Part shown: one piece after another, positions 36,744 to 46,199 of the stretch
How the letters are laid out: each line of letters opens with the position of its first letter
Numbering within the stretch: position 1 is the first letter of the stretch
NCBI GenBank assembly: GCA_016782865.1
Contig: JADHXR010000024.1
Location: 1-59,975 of the forward strand
Source of the DNA: Phycisphaerae bacterium
GTDB taxonomy: Bacteria; Planctomycetota; Phycisphaerae; Sedimentisphaerales; Anaerobacaceae
Direction of reading: 5' to 3'
Length of the DNA stretch: 59,975 nt
The notes under the pieces: generated by a model
What the model saw: only the letters and a program-made list of their open reading frames with translations
The model's database searches: none
Told to the model about the DNA's origin: nothing
Position numbers and translations under genes: made by a program

Positions 36744-37832
36744 CTAATCGTCCAAATATACAATATGCGTAAAAGTCCGGCCTTCCTTCAAAACACCTCG
36801 GGAGTCGTACAGTGTAAAAGTAAATTTCAGGGCGCGTCCGAGTCCCGGGATTACGCCGAAGTGTTCCTTATCCACCTGTTCTCTTGGATAATTGATATTA
36901 CGAATTACCACGCCTCCGTAGGGCGGATACGGATACAAGACTCCGGGAACGGCCTCAGGTTCGAGCGCGGCGCCACCGCCGGCGAGGAGAAAATCGGTGT
37001 CCGCCAGACTACCGTCGCCGTCCGGATCGACCTCCGGCACCCACCGCTGCTGAGCATCGTACCAGCTCTGAATCTTGAACTCGGCGACGCCCTCGCACAA
37101 CAGCATGTGAATCGAATCCGGATCCGCCGGGTCGATCACCGAGCCCCAGACATTTTCACTGACGGTAGGAGTACCGAACCTTATGCCGGTGATAACCGAC
37201 AGCATATTCTTCTTGTTGTCGTACGGTATCTGTTTCCACTGCTCCAGTGACATCTTGTCGTACTCATAGCGGTTGTTCCACTCGTACCACTGGCTGTCGG
37301 TGAAGCTGTTCGGGTCGAGAAATTTCACCAGGGTCTCGTCGGCCGTCATTATATGCTGGTTTCTCGCAAGGATTCGCTCTCGGGCTTTCTGACCGTCTAC
37401 TTTGATCGGAGGTTGGCCACCAAGCGCGGCAGGTTTCTTCGCAAGCATATAACATATTCTCGCCGTGTTGCCGCGGATCGTCGGGTTGGCCCCATGAGAT
37501 TGGAAATCGCCGTCGGCAAAGAACATTACTCGATCGAATCGCTCGTATCCGTCAAGGTCATTGTCCTTCCTGCCGCCGGCGCTCACGGGCTTGGCCACCC
37601 AGGTCATGAAGATTTCGCTGTTTTTGTTCAGGCCCTTGAAGTCGGCGTTGAGCTGGTCGGTGATGGCCCGCACTTTCCGCATGATCTCGGCGTTTGCCAT
37701 CGCAGTACGATAGGCATCGATGCTGACTCGGAAGATCACGCTCGCAAAACCCATGACCATTGCGAGGATACCCATAGCCACGAGCAGCTCAATCAGGGTG
37801 AAACCAGTGTTAGTTCGCAGTTTGCAGTTCAT
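36744..37832 (-). CDS. Prepilin-like minor pseudopilin (GspJ-type)
   Basis: A 362-residue protein with a classic type IV prepilin leader: cleavage expected after G10 in NTGFTLIELLVAMGIL, with glutamate at mature position 5. The globular domain is long and includes a Trp/Asp-rich region. Its position just before GspK and its size suggest the GspJ role at the pseudopilus tip, but the assignment is by position. Confidence 0.8.
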   Translation of the reverse strand: MNCKLRTNTGFTLIELLVAMGILAMVMGFASVIFRVSIDAYRTAMANAEIMRKVRAITDQLNADFKGLNKNSEIFMTWVAKPVSAGGRKDNDLDGYERFDRVMFFADGDFQSHGANPTIRGNTARICYMLAKKPAALGGQPPIKVDGQKARERILARNQHIMTADETLVKFLDPNSFTDSQWYEWNNRYEYDKMSLEQWKQIPYDNKKNMLSVITGIRFGTPTVSENVWGSVIDPADPDSIHMLLCEGVAEFKIQSWYDAQQRWVPEVDPDGDGSLADTDFLLAGGGAALEPEAVPGVLYPYPPYGGVVIRNINYPREQVDKEHFGVIPGLGRALKFTFTLYDSRGVLKEGRTFTHIVYLDD

Positions 37833-37842
37833 AGTTCATCGA

Positions 37843-38568
37843 TCAAAACGCGATCAGTTTCTGATATACTGCTATGCACGGATATTTGCCGCCGCCGATT
37901 GGTGGCGGGACTACCCACACTGTGCCGCTCGTTGCGCCTTGCCAGTTCTTGTCGAGCACGAATGTATTCGACGCATCGGTGTCGCGCTGCAGGACTCGAT
38001 AGATCTGGCCTGTCTGGCTGTCAACTATTGTGCCGCCGCCGTTGATAAACGTCTGCTCGGCTTGGTTCGTTATCGTGAGCCTGCTTTCATTGCCGAGTCC
38101 CGTGACAACTGAGACGCCAACTGCAACGGGAACCGGCCTTGACTCTCCGCCCGGATAGGTCGTTGCGGCGCCTACTTTCCTGCTGACGAAGACCGTCACC
38201 TGCACGAGCCGGTTGGTCGGATCGGAGGCAGCGAGCCTGCACAAGGCGGACCAATAAAACTGCTTGCCGGTCGGCGCTTTCGTAGAAGGATACGCAAATT
38301 CACTCGGGGCAATGGGGTTGATCGCATCAAAGCGTGTTGCCTGGATTGGTGCCAGATTCGGATCCGTCAGGTCGACGCCGTACAATCTCACCTTCGCAAA
38401 GGCCTCATCGGCTATCACCGCTGCGAGAGTTCGCTCGGTGGCGATTGCAGTCAAGTGGATACCCGTGAGGAACGTGCCGCTTATGAAAGTCATCCCGATG
38501 GCGAGTGTGCCGACGGCCAGCAAAACCTCGGTGAGAGAAAAACCCCTATGTCGCTGTTTGTTTCTCAT
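37843..38568 (-). CDS. Prepilin-like minor pseudopilin (GspI-type)
   Basis: A 241-residue protein with leader MRNKQRHRG cleaved before FSLTEVLLAVGTLAIG, glutamate at mature position 5. The residues IADEAFAKVRLYG after the helix resemble GspI. It follows the preceding gene by 8 bases and precedes the GspJ-type gene by 10 bases. Confidence 0.8.
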   Translation of the reverse strand: MRNKQRHRGFSLTEVLLAVGTLAIGMTFISGTFLTGIHLTAIATERTLAAVIADEAFAKVRLYGVDLTDPNLAPIQATRFDAINPIAPSEFAYPSTKAPTGKQFYWSALCRLAASDPTNRLVQVTVFVSRKVGAATTYPGGESRPVPVAVGVSVVTGLGNESRLTITNQAEQTFINGGGTIVDSQTGQIYRVLQRDTDASNTFVLDKNWQGATSGTVWVVPPPIGGGKYPCIAVYQKLIAF

Positions 38569-38576
38569 AAGTTAAG

Positions 38577-39422
38577 TCAATCCGCCGAGATAATCGTCCC
38601 CGTGTAAGGGTTAATATAGACCGGTTCCAGGCTGCTGAGATAGTCCAATCTTCCCATCGCGTTCAATTCGTCAAACTGCGTTCTGTCACAAATAACAAAT
38701 CTGTTTCGACTCGGCTCGGCACCCAATCCCAGTTCGGCGTAGTCGTCCTGGACAAATTTGCCGATGCCGGGGCCGGGGTTTGCTATGTTTTGAGGAGAAT
38801 TGAACACGTCATCCGTCGAGAGCTGGGCGGCAAGCGAATTGTCAGGCCTGTAGATCCCGTCTCTATTTCTCAGGCGAACGGTGCGCACCACGAGCTTGCC
38901 CGCGGTGGAAAAGACAATCGAAAAGCTGGATGTGTCGGTAATGTGTACGTTTTTCCCATCGGGCCCCAGGTTCAGCGGATTCGTGTCGTCCAGGTGGCCT
39001 GCGGCGAGCGGCTCGTCGAGCGGATCGGCCGCGTCCGTCGGATTTGTGCCGTGATTTGTTCTGGCTCTCAAATCCATGATGCGTGAATTCTCAGGCAGCC
39101 TTATCGGCTTGACGCCTTCGATCGCCCTGAAACCAGGGCTAAGTCCCGTTTTCTCATAATCGTGCACTATGAATACGATATACTGATTGCCGGTCGAATC
39201 CTGCTGGAGGCGTATTCCCGCGTAATGCTGTTCTTTCGCCGCGATAGCCCGGGCGTTTGCCAGCGCTGCGCTGATCAGGTTTTCTGCGCCGCTTTGGGTC
39301 TGGAACGAGTCCAAGAGTGCTCGGATAGCCGGAAGTCCTATTGCTGTGAGCAGAGCGATGATTGTGACAACGACCGTCATCTCGGGCAATGTCAAACCGG
39401 ATTGTCTGGACTTCGTTCTCAT
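38577..39422 (-). CDS. Prepilin-like minor pseudopilin (GspH-type)
   Basis: A 281-residue protein with leader ending at G9 in RQSGLTLPEMTVVVTIIALL. The first mature residue is leucine rather than phenylalanine, and glutamate is at position 5. GspH/FimT-like features include SAALANARAIAAKEQ after the helix. The ATG at 39422 is used; ten earlier codons overlap the upstream gene. Confidence 0.8.
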   Translation of the reverse strand: MRTKSRQSGLTLPEMTVVVTIIALLTAIGLPAIRALLDSFQTQSGAENLISAALANARAIAAKEQHYAGIRLQQDSTGNQYIVFIVHDYEKTGLSPGFRAIEGVKPIRLPENSRIMDLRARTNHGTNPTDAADPLDEPLAAGHLDDTNPLNLGPDGKNVHITDTSSFSIVFSTAGKLVVRTVRLRNRDGIYRPDNSLAAQLSTDDVFNSPQNIANPGPGIGKFVQDDYAELGLGAEPSRNRFVICDRTQFDELNAMGRLDYLSSLEPVYINPYTGTIISAD

Positions 39423-39432
39423 TATTATATTC

Positions 39433-39939
39433 TTATCTATTGTCAATATCATCGGCAGTGCCGAACTTCTTGTCCGGCCCGGCCGATACTATCAGAGGGA
39501 AATTCTCTCCGGGCGTGTATCTGTAATCCAGCACCGTTCCCCACGGGTCATATATCTCGGGGCTTGCCGCGATCGGCGCCCCCGCTGCGGCGTATTTGTT
39601 TTCTATCAGGGAGTTGTTGATCTTCTCCAATATGCTTCGGGAATCGGGCACCGAATTAAGCTCGTTATAAAGATACTCCGAATGGGCGGCGGCATTTGCA
39701 TAGTTCTGTTCGAGTTGCTCGGGAAACTTATCTCTAAACTGGCGATACTCCTGCAATGCGCTGTCCAGCAGCACAAAAGTGTTCTCGATCCCATCTTTCT
39801 TGGCCCGGGCATCGATGTGACTCGCCACGCCGATTATCATTGAGGCCAGGATCACGATCAACGTCATGACAATCAGCATCTCCATAAGAGTGAAGCCATA
39901 CTTGTTTCTGCGAGTCTTCATAGCTTTAGCCCGCTTCAT
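39433..39939 (-). CDS. Major pseudopilin, GspG-like
   Basis: A 168-residue protein close to the usual GspG size. The leader ends at G15 in NKYGFTLMEMLIVMTLIVIL with glutamate at mature position 5. The C-terminus has DPWGTVLDYRY and SAGPDKKFGTADDIDN, the calcium-binding loop that stabilises GspG. It probably forms the body of the pseudopilus. A start six codons later (MKTRRNKYG) is also possible. Confidence 0.88.
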   Translation of the reverse strand: MKRAKAMKTRRNKYGFTLMEMLIVMTLIVILASMIIGVASHIDARAKKDGIENTFVLLDSALQEYRQFRDKFPEQLEQNYANAAAHSEYLYNELNSVPDSRSILEKINNSLIENKYAAAGAPIAASPEIYDPWGTVLDYRYTPGENFPLIVSAGPDKKFGTADDIDNR

Positions 39940-39957
39940 GTGCAGGGTAGGGGGACT

Positions 39958-40836
39958 TTAGTTTCCGAAATTGCGAATGTCGTCGGGCGTTCCGTACAGA
40001 CCGTCGGCCCCCGCTGAGATCAATAAGTAAGAATCGGGCCTGTAAGGCCAGGGCCTCGCTTCTATTTTCGGATCCTGGATATATCCTACTATCCCATCTG
40101 TAGTATTCGCAGTTCCATAGAAAAACTGATATAGGTTGTCAGTCCAGTTTAAGGGATGCTCCCTACCATCCGCCCTCTCCTTCATGTCAACAAGGGCCTC
40201 ATTATCTTGAACGCTGTAGATCCCGCGTATCATTTTCTGGGAAGTATTCGCTCTGTAATAAAGAATCGGTGCCCCTGCTCTGGCGGTCTTTCCCGTGGCG
40301 GCTAACATTATCTTATTATTTGTGAAGGCATCGCAGAGCACGTACGTATCCGGTGCAAGGATCCAGTTAGGATTGGTTCGGTACAAGTCACGCAGTTTGA
40401 ATGCGCTGGCGGTCCCAAGTTCGAGATACGGTCCCTTTCTCTCGTTCATGGTGTCCGGAATACCGTCGCCGTCGAGGTCTCTCGATTTTGTCGGGTCGTA
40501 TGTTCCCGTCCCGTCGGTTGCGTCGAGTCCGTCCGCTCTCCAGGCTGAATTCGGGTGAAATCCCAACAGGTCCCAGCCGAGAAGCGCTTCGGCGAGTTTC
40601 TGAGAGCCGCAGTAATTGGCGCCAAGGGCCCAATCCGATGGCGGATAATCGCCGTGGTCGTTCTTGAAGCCGGCCAGAGCCAGCTCGATAGTCGAAAACT
40701 GAGCCTTCTGCTTCGTTTCTTTGGCGATGTTCTTGACCGCAGTAAGAGCGGGGATTAGCAGCCCGACCAGCAGCATCAGTATCCCCAGCACGATCAACAT
40801 CTCCATCATTGTGAATCCTGATTCTTTACGCTTCAC
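39958..40836 (-). CDS. Large GspG-like prepilin (paralogue A)
   Basis: A 292-residue protein with leader MKRKESG cleaved before FTMMEMLIVLGILML and glutamate at mature position 5. The C-terminus repeats the GspG calcium loop: LLISAGADGLYGTPDDIRNF. In between are a long insertion with LLGFHPNSAWRADG, KGPYLELG and VLCDAF. It is clearly paralogous to the next gene upstream (41019-41939), which has the same blocks in the same order. Confidence 0.85.
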   Translation of the reverse strand: MKRKESGFTMMEMLIVLGILMLLVGLLIPALTAVKNIAKETKQKAQFSTIELALAGFKNDHGDYPPSDWALGANYCGSQKLAEALLGWDLLGFHPNSAWRADGLDATDGTGTYDPTKSRDLDGDGIPDTMNERKGPYLELGTASAFKLRDLYRTNPNWILAPDTYVLCDAFTNNKIMLAATGKTARAGAPILYYRANTSQKMIRGIYSVQDNEALVDMKERADGREHPLNWTDNLYQFFYGTANTTDGIVGYIQDPKIEARPWPYRPDSYLLISAGADGLYGTPDDIRNFGN

Positions 40837-41018
40837 AGCTACTCCTTCTCATATCTGTTGGCTGAAATAACAACCATCGAGTTTTTCATCGTTGCTCTCT
40901 CCGTCTCCGTAAGCGGACATTGACAAAAAACTCACTCAGCGGCGCCGCGCCTTCGGCTCATGAAAACCTCAGGCGAAGCGGTTGTCGCGCCCATGCCTCA
41001 AGAAGCCGGCTAGGTGAC

Positions 41019-41939
41019 TTATTGCGGCAGCTCGACATACCTCCAGTCAAAGTTGCACACATCGTCAGGCGTGCCGTATTCGCCGTCCCATCCGGCGGAG
41101 ATCAGGATGAAAGTGTCCGACCTGTAAGGTCTGGATGCCGTCAAGACTTTTTCATTCCTTGTGTTCCAGTAGAATCGTAAGCCCGCCGTACCGTTCTCTA
41201 TAGCGAGTCTGTGAGGGGTGCTGTTTGCTCCCGGGGCGCCCGAATTCCCCACGTCCCAGGGCTTGCCGAGCGCAAGCAATGTTTGATTGTCCCTGTAGTT
41301 GTAGATGTTCTGGGGATTGTCAGGGTTGGTCGTGTCGTGCAAGCTGTTCGCGGTATTTGCCCTGTAGTAGAGTATAGGCATGCCGACCTTACTGCCGATC
41401 TTGCGGTGCGTCACACGCTTGTACACATCACAGAGGACAAAATGCTGGGGCAGGAAAGGCGCCGTGCTTGTGTACAAGTCTTCCAGCGAGTAAGCATTGG
41501 CGTTGTCGAGCGGCAGATACGGACCTTTTCTGATGCTCAAATTGGCCTTGTATGCTGGGGGAGTCAAGGCACTGGCTTGCGGATATAACGAATTGACGCC
41601 GTTCGAACCATCCGACCTGAAAGTCGAATCCGGATGATAGCCCAGCAGATCCTGGCCCATCACCGCCTCACAGAGTTTCATCGCGCCGGCATACTCGGCG
41701 CCATCAGGGCCGAAGGCGCTTGAGTCCGGATAGCCGTCCAACTCGCTGTTGAACAGCTCTATCGCTGTGTCGATGCTCTTTAGTTGTGCCCTCTGCTTGA
41801 CCTCATAGGCATATTTCTTGACCTGATTCAGCGCCGGCACGAGCAGGCCTATGAGAATCACGATGATGCTCATCACCGTCAGCAGCTCGACAATCGTGAA
41901 CGCCGCTCTTCTATTGGATTGTTTGATGATCGACTTCAT
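41019..41939 (-). CDS. Large GspG-like prepilin (paralogue B)
   Basis: A 306-residue protein paralogous to 39958-40836, sharing DLLGYHPDSTFRSDG, RKGPYLPL, FVLCDVYK, PILYYRANT and the calcium loop LISAGWDGEYGTPDDVCNF. The residue before the cleavage site is alanine (RRAAFTIVELL) instead of glycine, which prepilin peptidases tolerate less well. The ATG at 41939 has a strong AAGGAG site. The two copies probably arose by tandem duplication and may build different pseudopilus parts. Confidence 0.85.
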   Translation of the reverse strand: MKSIIKQSNRRAAFTIVELLTVMSIIVILIGLLVPALNQVKKYAYEVKQRAQLKSIDTAIELFNSELDGYPDSSAFGPDGAEYAGAMKLCEAVMGQDLLGYHPDSTFRSDGSNGVNSLYPQASALTPPAYKANLSIRKGPYLPLDNANAYSLEDLYTSTAPFLPQHFVLCDVYKRVTHRKIGSKVGMPILYYRANTANSLHDTTNPDNPQNIYNYRDNQTLLALGKPWDVGNSGAPGANSTPHRLAIENGTAGLRFYWNTRNEKVLTASRPYRSDTFILISAGWDGEYGTPDDVCNFDWRYVELPQ

Positions 41940-41996
41940 TTTTTTCTCCTTACCTTGTCTAAGTTTCAATTGAACAGTCTGATATTGGTTCAGCTC

Positions 41997-43298
41997 CTAT
42001 GAGGAGGAGCTCAAGCTCGTAATAATTCCAATCATGGGCAGGAATATCGCCAGCACGATGGTCATCACGACGGCGCCGAGCACAACGATCATGATTGGCT
42101 CGAGCATCGACATCAGCGAGGCAACCAGCACGTCGACCTGCTCGTCGTAGTTGTCGGCGACTTTCAAAAGCATCTTGTCCAGATCACCGGTTTCCTCTCC
42201 CACGGCGACCATGTTCGAGACAAGCAGGTCAACCGTTTTGGATTGACGCAACGGGCCGGCAAAGGTGTCGCCCTGGCGGATGGAGTTGTGGACCTTGCCC
42301 AGCATGGAGGCGAAAACCTCGTTTCCCGCGGTCTCGCGCGTCACGTTGAGAGCGTCAAGGATTGGCACGCCGGCGCTGATCAACGTTCCGAGAGTTCTCG
42401 TCCACCGCGTAACAGCAACTTTGCTGGTAAGCTGGCCCAGCACGGGCAGTTTCAAATTGATCATGTCCAAAACTACTCGGCCCTGGTGAAACCTTCTTAT
42501 CAGCGCCATTGATGCACCTATTAGGAACGGCGCCGGAATCAGGATGATCCACCCCCCGACTGGCAGTCCCATCAGGCGGAATTCCGTCCCTGGTATAATA
42601 GGACCCATCGCGATCCAGCGGCTTATCCCGAGCACAACTCTCGTGATCGTCGGCAATTCCTGGCCTCCGGTCATTTCAGCAATGGCGGTCTTGAACTGTG
42701 GCACCACGAAAAGCATCAGCCCAAGAAGGATGAAGAACGCTGCGCCAAGAACCACCATCGGATAAACCATCGCACTTTTGACGCGGGCCTTGAGCTTCTG
42801 GGCCTTTTCCATGAAGTCCGCCACACGCGATAGGATCAGGTCCAGCACACCGCCCGTCTCGCCGGCCGCCACCATGCCGACCAGCAGGCGATCAAAAGCC
42901 CTCGGGTGTCTGGCCAGTGCCTCTGAGAGCGTCGCGCCCCCTTCGATGTCGTCCCCTACGTAGCCTATTACCTTCTTGAATGTTCCCGACTTCTGCTGCT
43001 CTTCAAGAATCCGCAGCGAGCGCAGAATAGGCAGACCCGCGTCCTGAAGTGTCGAAAGTTGTCTGGCAAACTGAGTAACAGCTTTGATCTTGACCTTGCC
43101 GCCGGCTCCGCGCCTTTTCTTCGGCGCCAAGCCGGCTTTAGCTCCGCCCTTTTTCGCAGCACCTCGCGCGTTGACCTTCGTTGGGAAGTATCCCAGGTTA
43201 CGTATCTTGGTTATCGCTTCCTTCTGACTTAGGGCTTCAATTTCATCTTTTATTTCCACGCCCTGCGCATCCAGCGCCGAATATTGAAAGAGAGCCAT
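41997..43298 (-). CDS. Type II secretion/type IV pilus inner-membrane platform protein (GspF/PilC)
   Basis: A 433-residue platform protein that anchors the assembly ATPase and pilin subunits. Two T2SSF repeats are seen: FARQLSTLQDAGLPILRSLRIL near the start and WTRTLGTLISAGVPILDALNVT near residue 300, each followed by a membrane helix, with a third helix near the end (IVVLGAVVMTIVLAIFLPM). The N-terminus has a short A/K/G-rich linker (about residues 43-65). It is second in the operon, 66 bases after the ATPase gene. Confidence 0.95.
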   Translation of the reverse strand: MALFQYSALDAQGVEIKDEIEALSQKEAITKIRNLGYFPTKVNARGAAKKGGAKAGLAPKKRRGAGGKVKIKAVTQFARQLSTLQDAGLPILRSLRILEEQQKSGTFKKVIGYVGDDIEGGATLSEALARHPRAFDRLLVGMVAAGETGGVLDLILSRVADFMEKAQKLKARVKSAMVYPMVVLGAAFFILLGLMLFVVPQFKTAIAEMTGGQELPTITRVVLGISRWIAMGPIIPGTEFRLMGLPVGGWIILIPAPFLIGASMALIRRFHQGRVVLDMINLKLPVLGQLTSKVAVTRWTRTLGTLISAGVPILDALNVTRETAGNEVFASMLGKVHNSIRQGDTFAGPLRQSKTVDLLVSNMVAVGEETGDLDKMLLKVADNYDEQVDVLVASLMSMLEPIMIVVLGAVVMTIVLAIFLPMIGIITSLSSSS

Positions 43299-43364
43299 TT
43301 TAAATACCTCCCATGTATCGACGATTAGACATTAGATTTTGATTCACAATGAGTCAGTCCTCCC

Positions 43365-45131
43365 TTACACCTGCTCCATCATCGTTTCTTTTGCAATCTC
43401 GTCTATTGTGGTTATGCCGTCATAGATCGCAGCCAAGCCGTTCTCACGCAGCAGTCTCATGCCGTTCTTGACGCCCGCTTCACGCAAGAGAGCCGTCGAG
43501 GCCTGGTTCATAATCAGGTCTCGAATTTCATCGTTAAAGACCATAATTTCAAAAAGACCTACTCGCCCTCGGTAGCCCGTGCCGTTGCACTTGCTGCACC
43601 CTTTGCCGTAATAGAACACTTTGCCGCCGACCTCTTCGGGCAAGAGTTTCAATTGCGACAATTGAGCTTCAGTCGGGTCAAACTGCGTCTTGCATCTTGT
43701 GCATATCCTTCTGACCAGCCGCTGAGCGACGATGCCTTCGACGGTAGCGGTGATAAGAAAAGGCTCGACCCCCAGATCCAACAGTCGTGCCACCGAACTC
43801 GGAGCGTCATTTGTGTGCAGGGTTGTGAACACAACGTGGCCTGTAAGTGATGCTTGTGAGGCGATTTCCGCTGTCTCGAGGTCACGGATCTCGCCCACCA
43901 GGATGATGTCGGGGTCCTGACGCAGAATCGAGCGAAGACATCTTGCAAATGTTAGTCCAATATCCGGCTTCATCTGGACCTGGACGAGTCCGTCGACGTC
44001 GTATTCCACGGGGTCCTCAGTTGTGATTATCTTGGTCGCAATGTCATTGAGCTCGTTCAGGGCCGAGTACAGCGTGGTAGTCTTACCGCATCCGGTTGGC
44101 CCGGTGACAATAATAATTCCATTGGGCTTGCGGATGAGCTTGCGGATCAAATCATGATCCTGCGGCTGCAAGCCAAGCTCGCCCAAATTAAAACTTGCCT
44201 GAGCTCTGTCAAGAACACGCAATACAACGCTCTCTCCGAACATTGTGGGCAGAACACTGACTCGCAGGTCGATCGGGTTGTCGCGGACGGTAAGTGATAT
44301 TCGCCCGTCCTGCGGCAGACGCCTTTCTGCAATGTCCAGATCAGCCATGACCTTGATACGCGAACTCAGAGCCGCGGCGATGTACTTCGGGGGAGGCACC
44401 ATTTCGTAAAGCACGCCGTCGATGCGATAACGCATTTTATACTCATTTTCGAATGGCTCGAAATGAATGTCCGACGCTTTGTCGCGAATTGCCTGAAGGA
44501 GGACGAGGTTCAGCAGCTTCTTGACCGGATTCGACTCGGACAGCTCTTTGAGCTCATCAAGGTCGATGCTGGTGCTTCTGCCCTCGAATTCGGCCAGGAA
44601 CGAATCGCCCTGTATTTCATCGATCAATTCGTTGATGTTCTCGTCGGCTTGTGTCTCATAATACTTGGTCAAGGCCTTTTCAAGGGCGTCAGGATCGGTG
44701 ATTTTGGCCGTTACCTTAAAGCCCATAAGAGTGCTCAGATCGTCGGTGGCTCTGAAATTCTCAGGGTTATCCAGCGCAACGGCCAATTCATTTCGCTGGC
44801 TGTTATATTCGATGGGCACGATGTGGTAGGTTCTTGCCATCTGCGCGGGCACTTTTTCGACCACGTCAGCGGGGATTTCCACCCCATCGAGGTTCACATA
44901 CTCCATTCCTCGTTGTGCCGCCAGCGCCATCTGCAGCTGGCCTTCATCAACCAGCCCTAATTCGAGGAAAATCTTACCTATCTGTACCCCTTGCCGCTGA
45001 GCTTGAACCTTGAGGCAATCATGGATCTTCTCTCTGTTGAGAACACCCATTTTCATGAGTATTCTGCCGAGGGTTCGGCCCTTGAGTTGTTCTATGGGAG
45101 GCATCTTTTGTGCTGCATTCATCTTTCCCAT
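43365..45131 (-). CDS. Pseudopilus/pilus assembly ATPase (GspE/PilB)
   Basis: A 588-residue hexameric motor that powers (pseudo)pilin polymerisation. The N-terminal MshEN-type domain (about 20-160) is followed by a linker and the ATPase core. Present are Walker A (GPTGCGKTTT), the Asp box, Walker B (RQDPDIILVGEIRD), the His box (GHVVFTTLHTND) and a tetracysteine zinc knob (CTRCKTQF then CSKCNGTGYRGR). All catalytic residues are intact. It is the first gene of the nine-gene operon and has an AAAGGA ribosome site and a good promoter. Whether the system is a true secretion system or a pilus cannot be decided, because the secretin and GspL/M genes are not in view. Confidence 0.95.
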   Translation of the reverse strand: MGKMNAAQKMPPIEQLKGRTLGRILMKMGVLNREKIHDCLKVQAQRQGVQIGKIFLELGLVDEGQLQMALAAQRGMEYVNLDGVEIPADVVEKVPAQMARTYHIVPIEYNSQRNELAVALDNPENFRATDDLSTLMGFKVTAKITDPDALEKALTKYYETQADENINELIDEIQGDSFLAEFEGRSTSIDLDELKELSESNPVKKLLNLVLLQAIRDKASDIHFEPFENEYKMRYRIDGVLYEMVPPPKYIAAALSSRIKVMADLDIAERRLPQDGRISLTVRDNPIDLRVSVLPTMFGESVVLRVLDRAQASFNLGELGLQPQDHDLIRKLIRKPNGIIIVTGPTGCGKTTTLYSALNELNDIATKIITTEDPVEYDVDGLVQVQMKPDIGLTFARCLRSILRQDPDIILVGEIRDLETAEIASQASLTGHVVFTTLHTNDAPSSVARLLDLGVEPFLITATVEGIVAQRLVRRICTRCKTQFDPTEAQLSQLKLLPEEVGGKVFYYGKGCSKCNGTGYRGRVGLFEIMVFNDEIRDLIMNQASTALLREAGVKNGMRLLRENGLAAIYDGITTIDEIAKETMMEQV

Positions 45132-45170
45132 CGAGTATATCCTTTACATAGTTCTATTTCACACATACTT

Positions 45171-45199
45171 ATTATACATCATTAAAACCTTTTTGACAA
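45171..45199 (-). promoter_or_regulatory. Promoter of the secretion/pilus operon
   Basis: On the minus strand TTGTCA (45194-45199), a 17-base spacer and a perfect TATAAT (45171-45176), about 40 bases before the ATPase ATG. Confidence 0.7.
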
Positions 45200-45245
45200 A
45201 TACATTAGCATTTGGACACATGGTTATTCAGACCATTCCAACTGC

Positions 45246-45551
45246 TTATTCTACAAGCTGATTACGGTCGATAATGTGCCCGCGAGGGCCGGACGTATTA
45301 AAAATGCTGGACAGCGTCATATTGACCAGAACGCTGAGAAATGCACAAGACGATTCCGCGAAACAAACGCAACAAAGTGGTAGATTAGGCAATCTGAAGT
45401 GTTGGCATAGGGCGACGACCAGCAGTTCAATTGGTCTGTAGCCAACCATGTGAATCCGGCTACCGCAGTCGGTTAAATCATCCTGGCTGAGATCCACCAC
45501 GTCCGAACTTTCCCATCCGGGCACCGCTCCTTCCGCTCGCTCGCCGGACAT
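45246..45551 (-). CDS. Small hypothetical protein
   Basis: A 101-codon frame whose ATG lies 7 bases past the stop of the secreted protein upstream, with an AGGA between, so coupled translation is possible. It has a hydrophobic Cys-rich middle (LPLCCVCFAESSCAF) but no family I recognise. It could be chance. Confidence 0.3.
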   Translation of the reverse strand: MSGERAEGAVPGWESSDVVDLSQDDLTDCGSRIHMVGYRPIELLVVALCQHFRLPNLPLCCVCFAESSCAFLSVLVNMTLSSIFNTSGPRGHIIDRNQLVE

Positions 45552-45557
45552 CAAATC

Positions 45558-46199
45558 CTATCTCATGATCCAGCGTTTTCCCTTGTAGATCAAGCTGGCG
45601 TTCGACCTCAAAGCCGCGTCGCTTCTGAGGGCATAGTTCAACTCCAGGGTCTTCCTGAGGAAAATCTTGACGGGCTCGCCGTTCTGGTCTTTCGAGACCG
45701 GATGGTTGACAACAGCCGTCTCATTGCTCAGGCCTGTTATAAACAGTTTGATGTTCTTGGCTTGCGTGTCAAAGTCTGGCCAAATCACCGCGATATCCTT
45801 GGTGTTGTCCACGCCCTCGAGTATCTTGTTGCCTGCCTTATACAATGGCTCCAGGAACGGGTATCTGCTCCTGTGGCGCCTCTTGATCTGATCAAAAATC
45901 GATGACGGTACGAACTTACCCGCGGCGATAACGTGAAAGCTATCCGTCATCAGATCGCATTTGGGGTAGAAATCGACGTCGTAGCCTGTGTTGTTGGTTA
46001 GCGTGATGATCGCGTACCAGAAGCGGGTGGGGTGCTTATCGAGGCTGTCCGGGAGGACGACTTGTTGTGGATGAGTAAACTCGATATTTACGGTCCATTG
46101 CCCCGGAGCGGGCACAATAGCCGGTTCGGGCCCAGCCAGACACACACACGCTGCTACCGCCAAAATCCCTGCAATACCACAAAAAACCCTTTTCATCAT
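45558..46199 (-). CDS. Secreted protein of unknown function
   Basis: A 213-residue protein with an N-terminal signal (MMKRVFCGIAGILAVAACVCLAG), followed by an all-beta-looking region (WTVNIEFTHPQQVVLPD, RFWYAIITLTNNTGYDVDFYPKCDLMTD). The middle reads like an immunoglobulin-type fold that compares a measured value with its surroundings, but no function is known to me. The start at 46199 has a GGGGAC-like site; the frame is open 23 codons upstream without a signal-like sequence. Similar secreted proteins are common in planctomycetes. Confidence 0.75.
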   Translation of the reverse strand: MMKRVFCGIAGILAVAACVCLAGPEPAIVPAPGQWTVNIEFTHPQQVVLPDSLDKHPTRFWYAIITLTNNTGYDVDFYPKCDLMTDSFHVIAAGKFVPSSIFDQIKRRHRSRYPFLEPLYKAGNKILEGVDNTKDIAVIWPDFDTQAKNIKLFITGLSNETAVVNHPVSKDQNGEPVKIFLRKTLELNYALRSDAALRSNASLIYKGKRWIMR

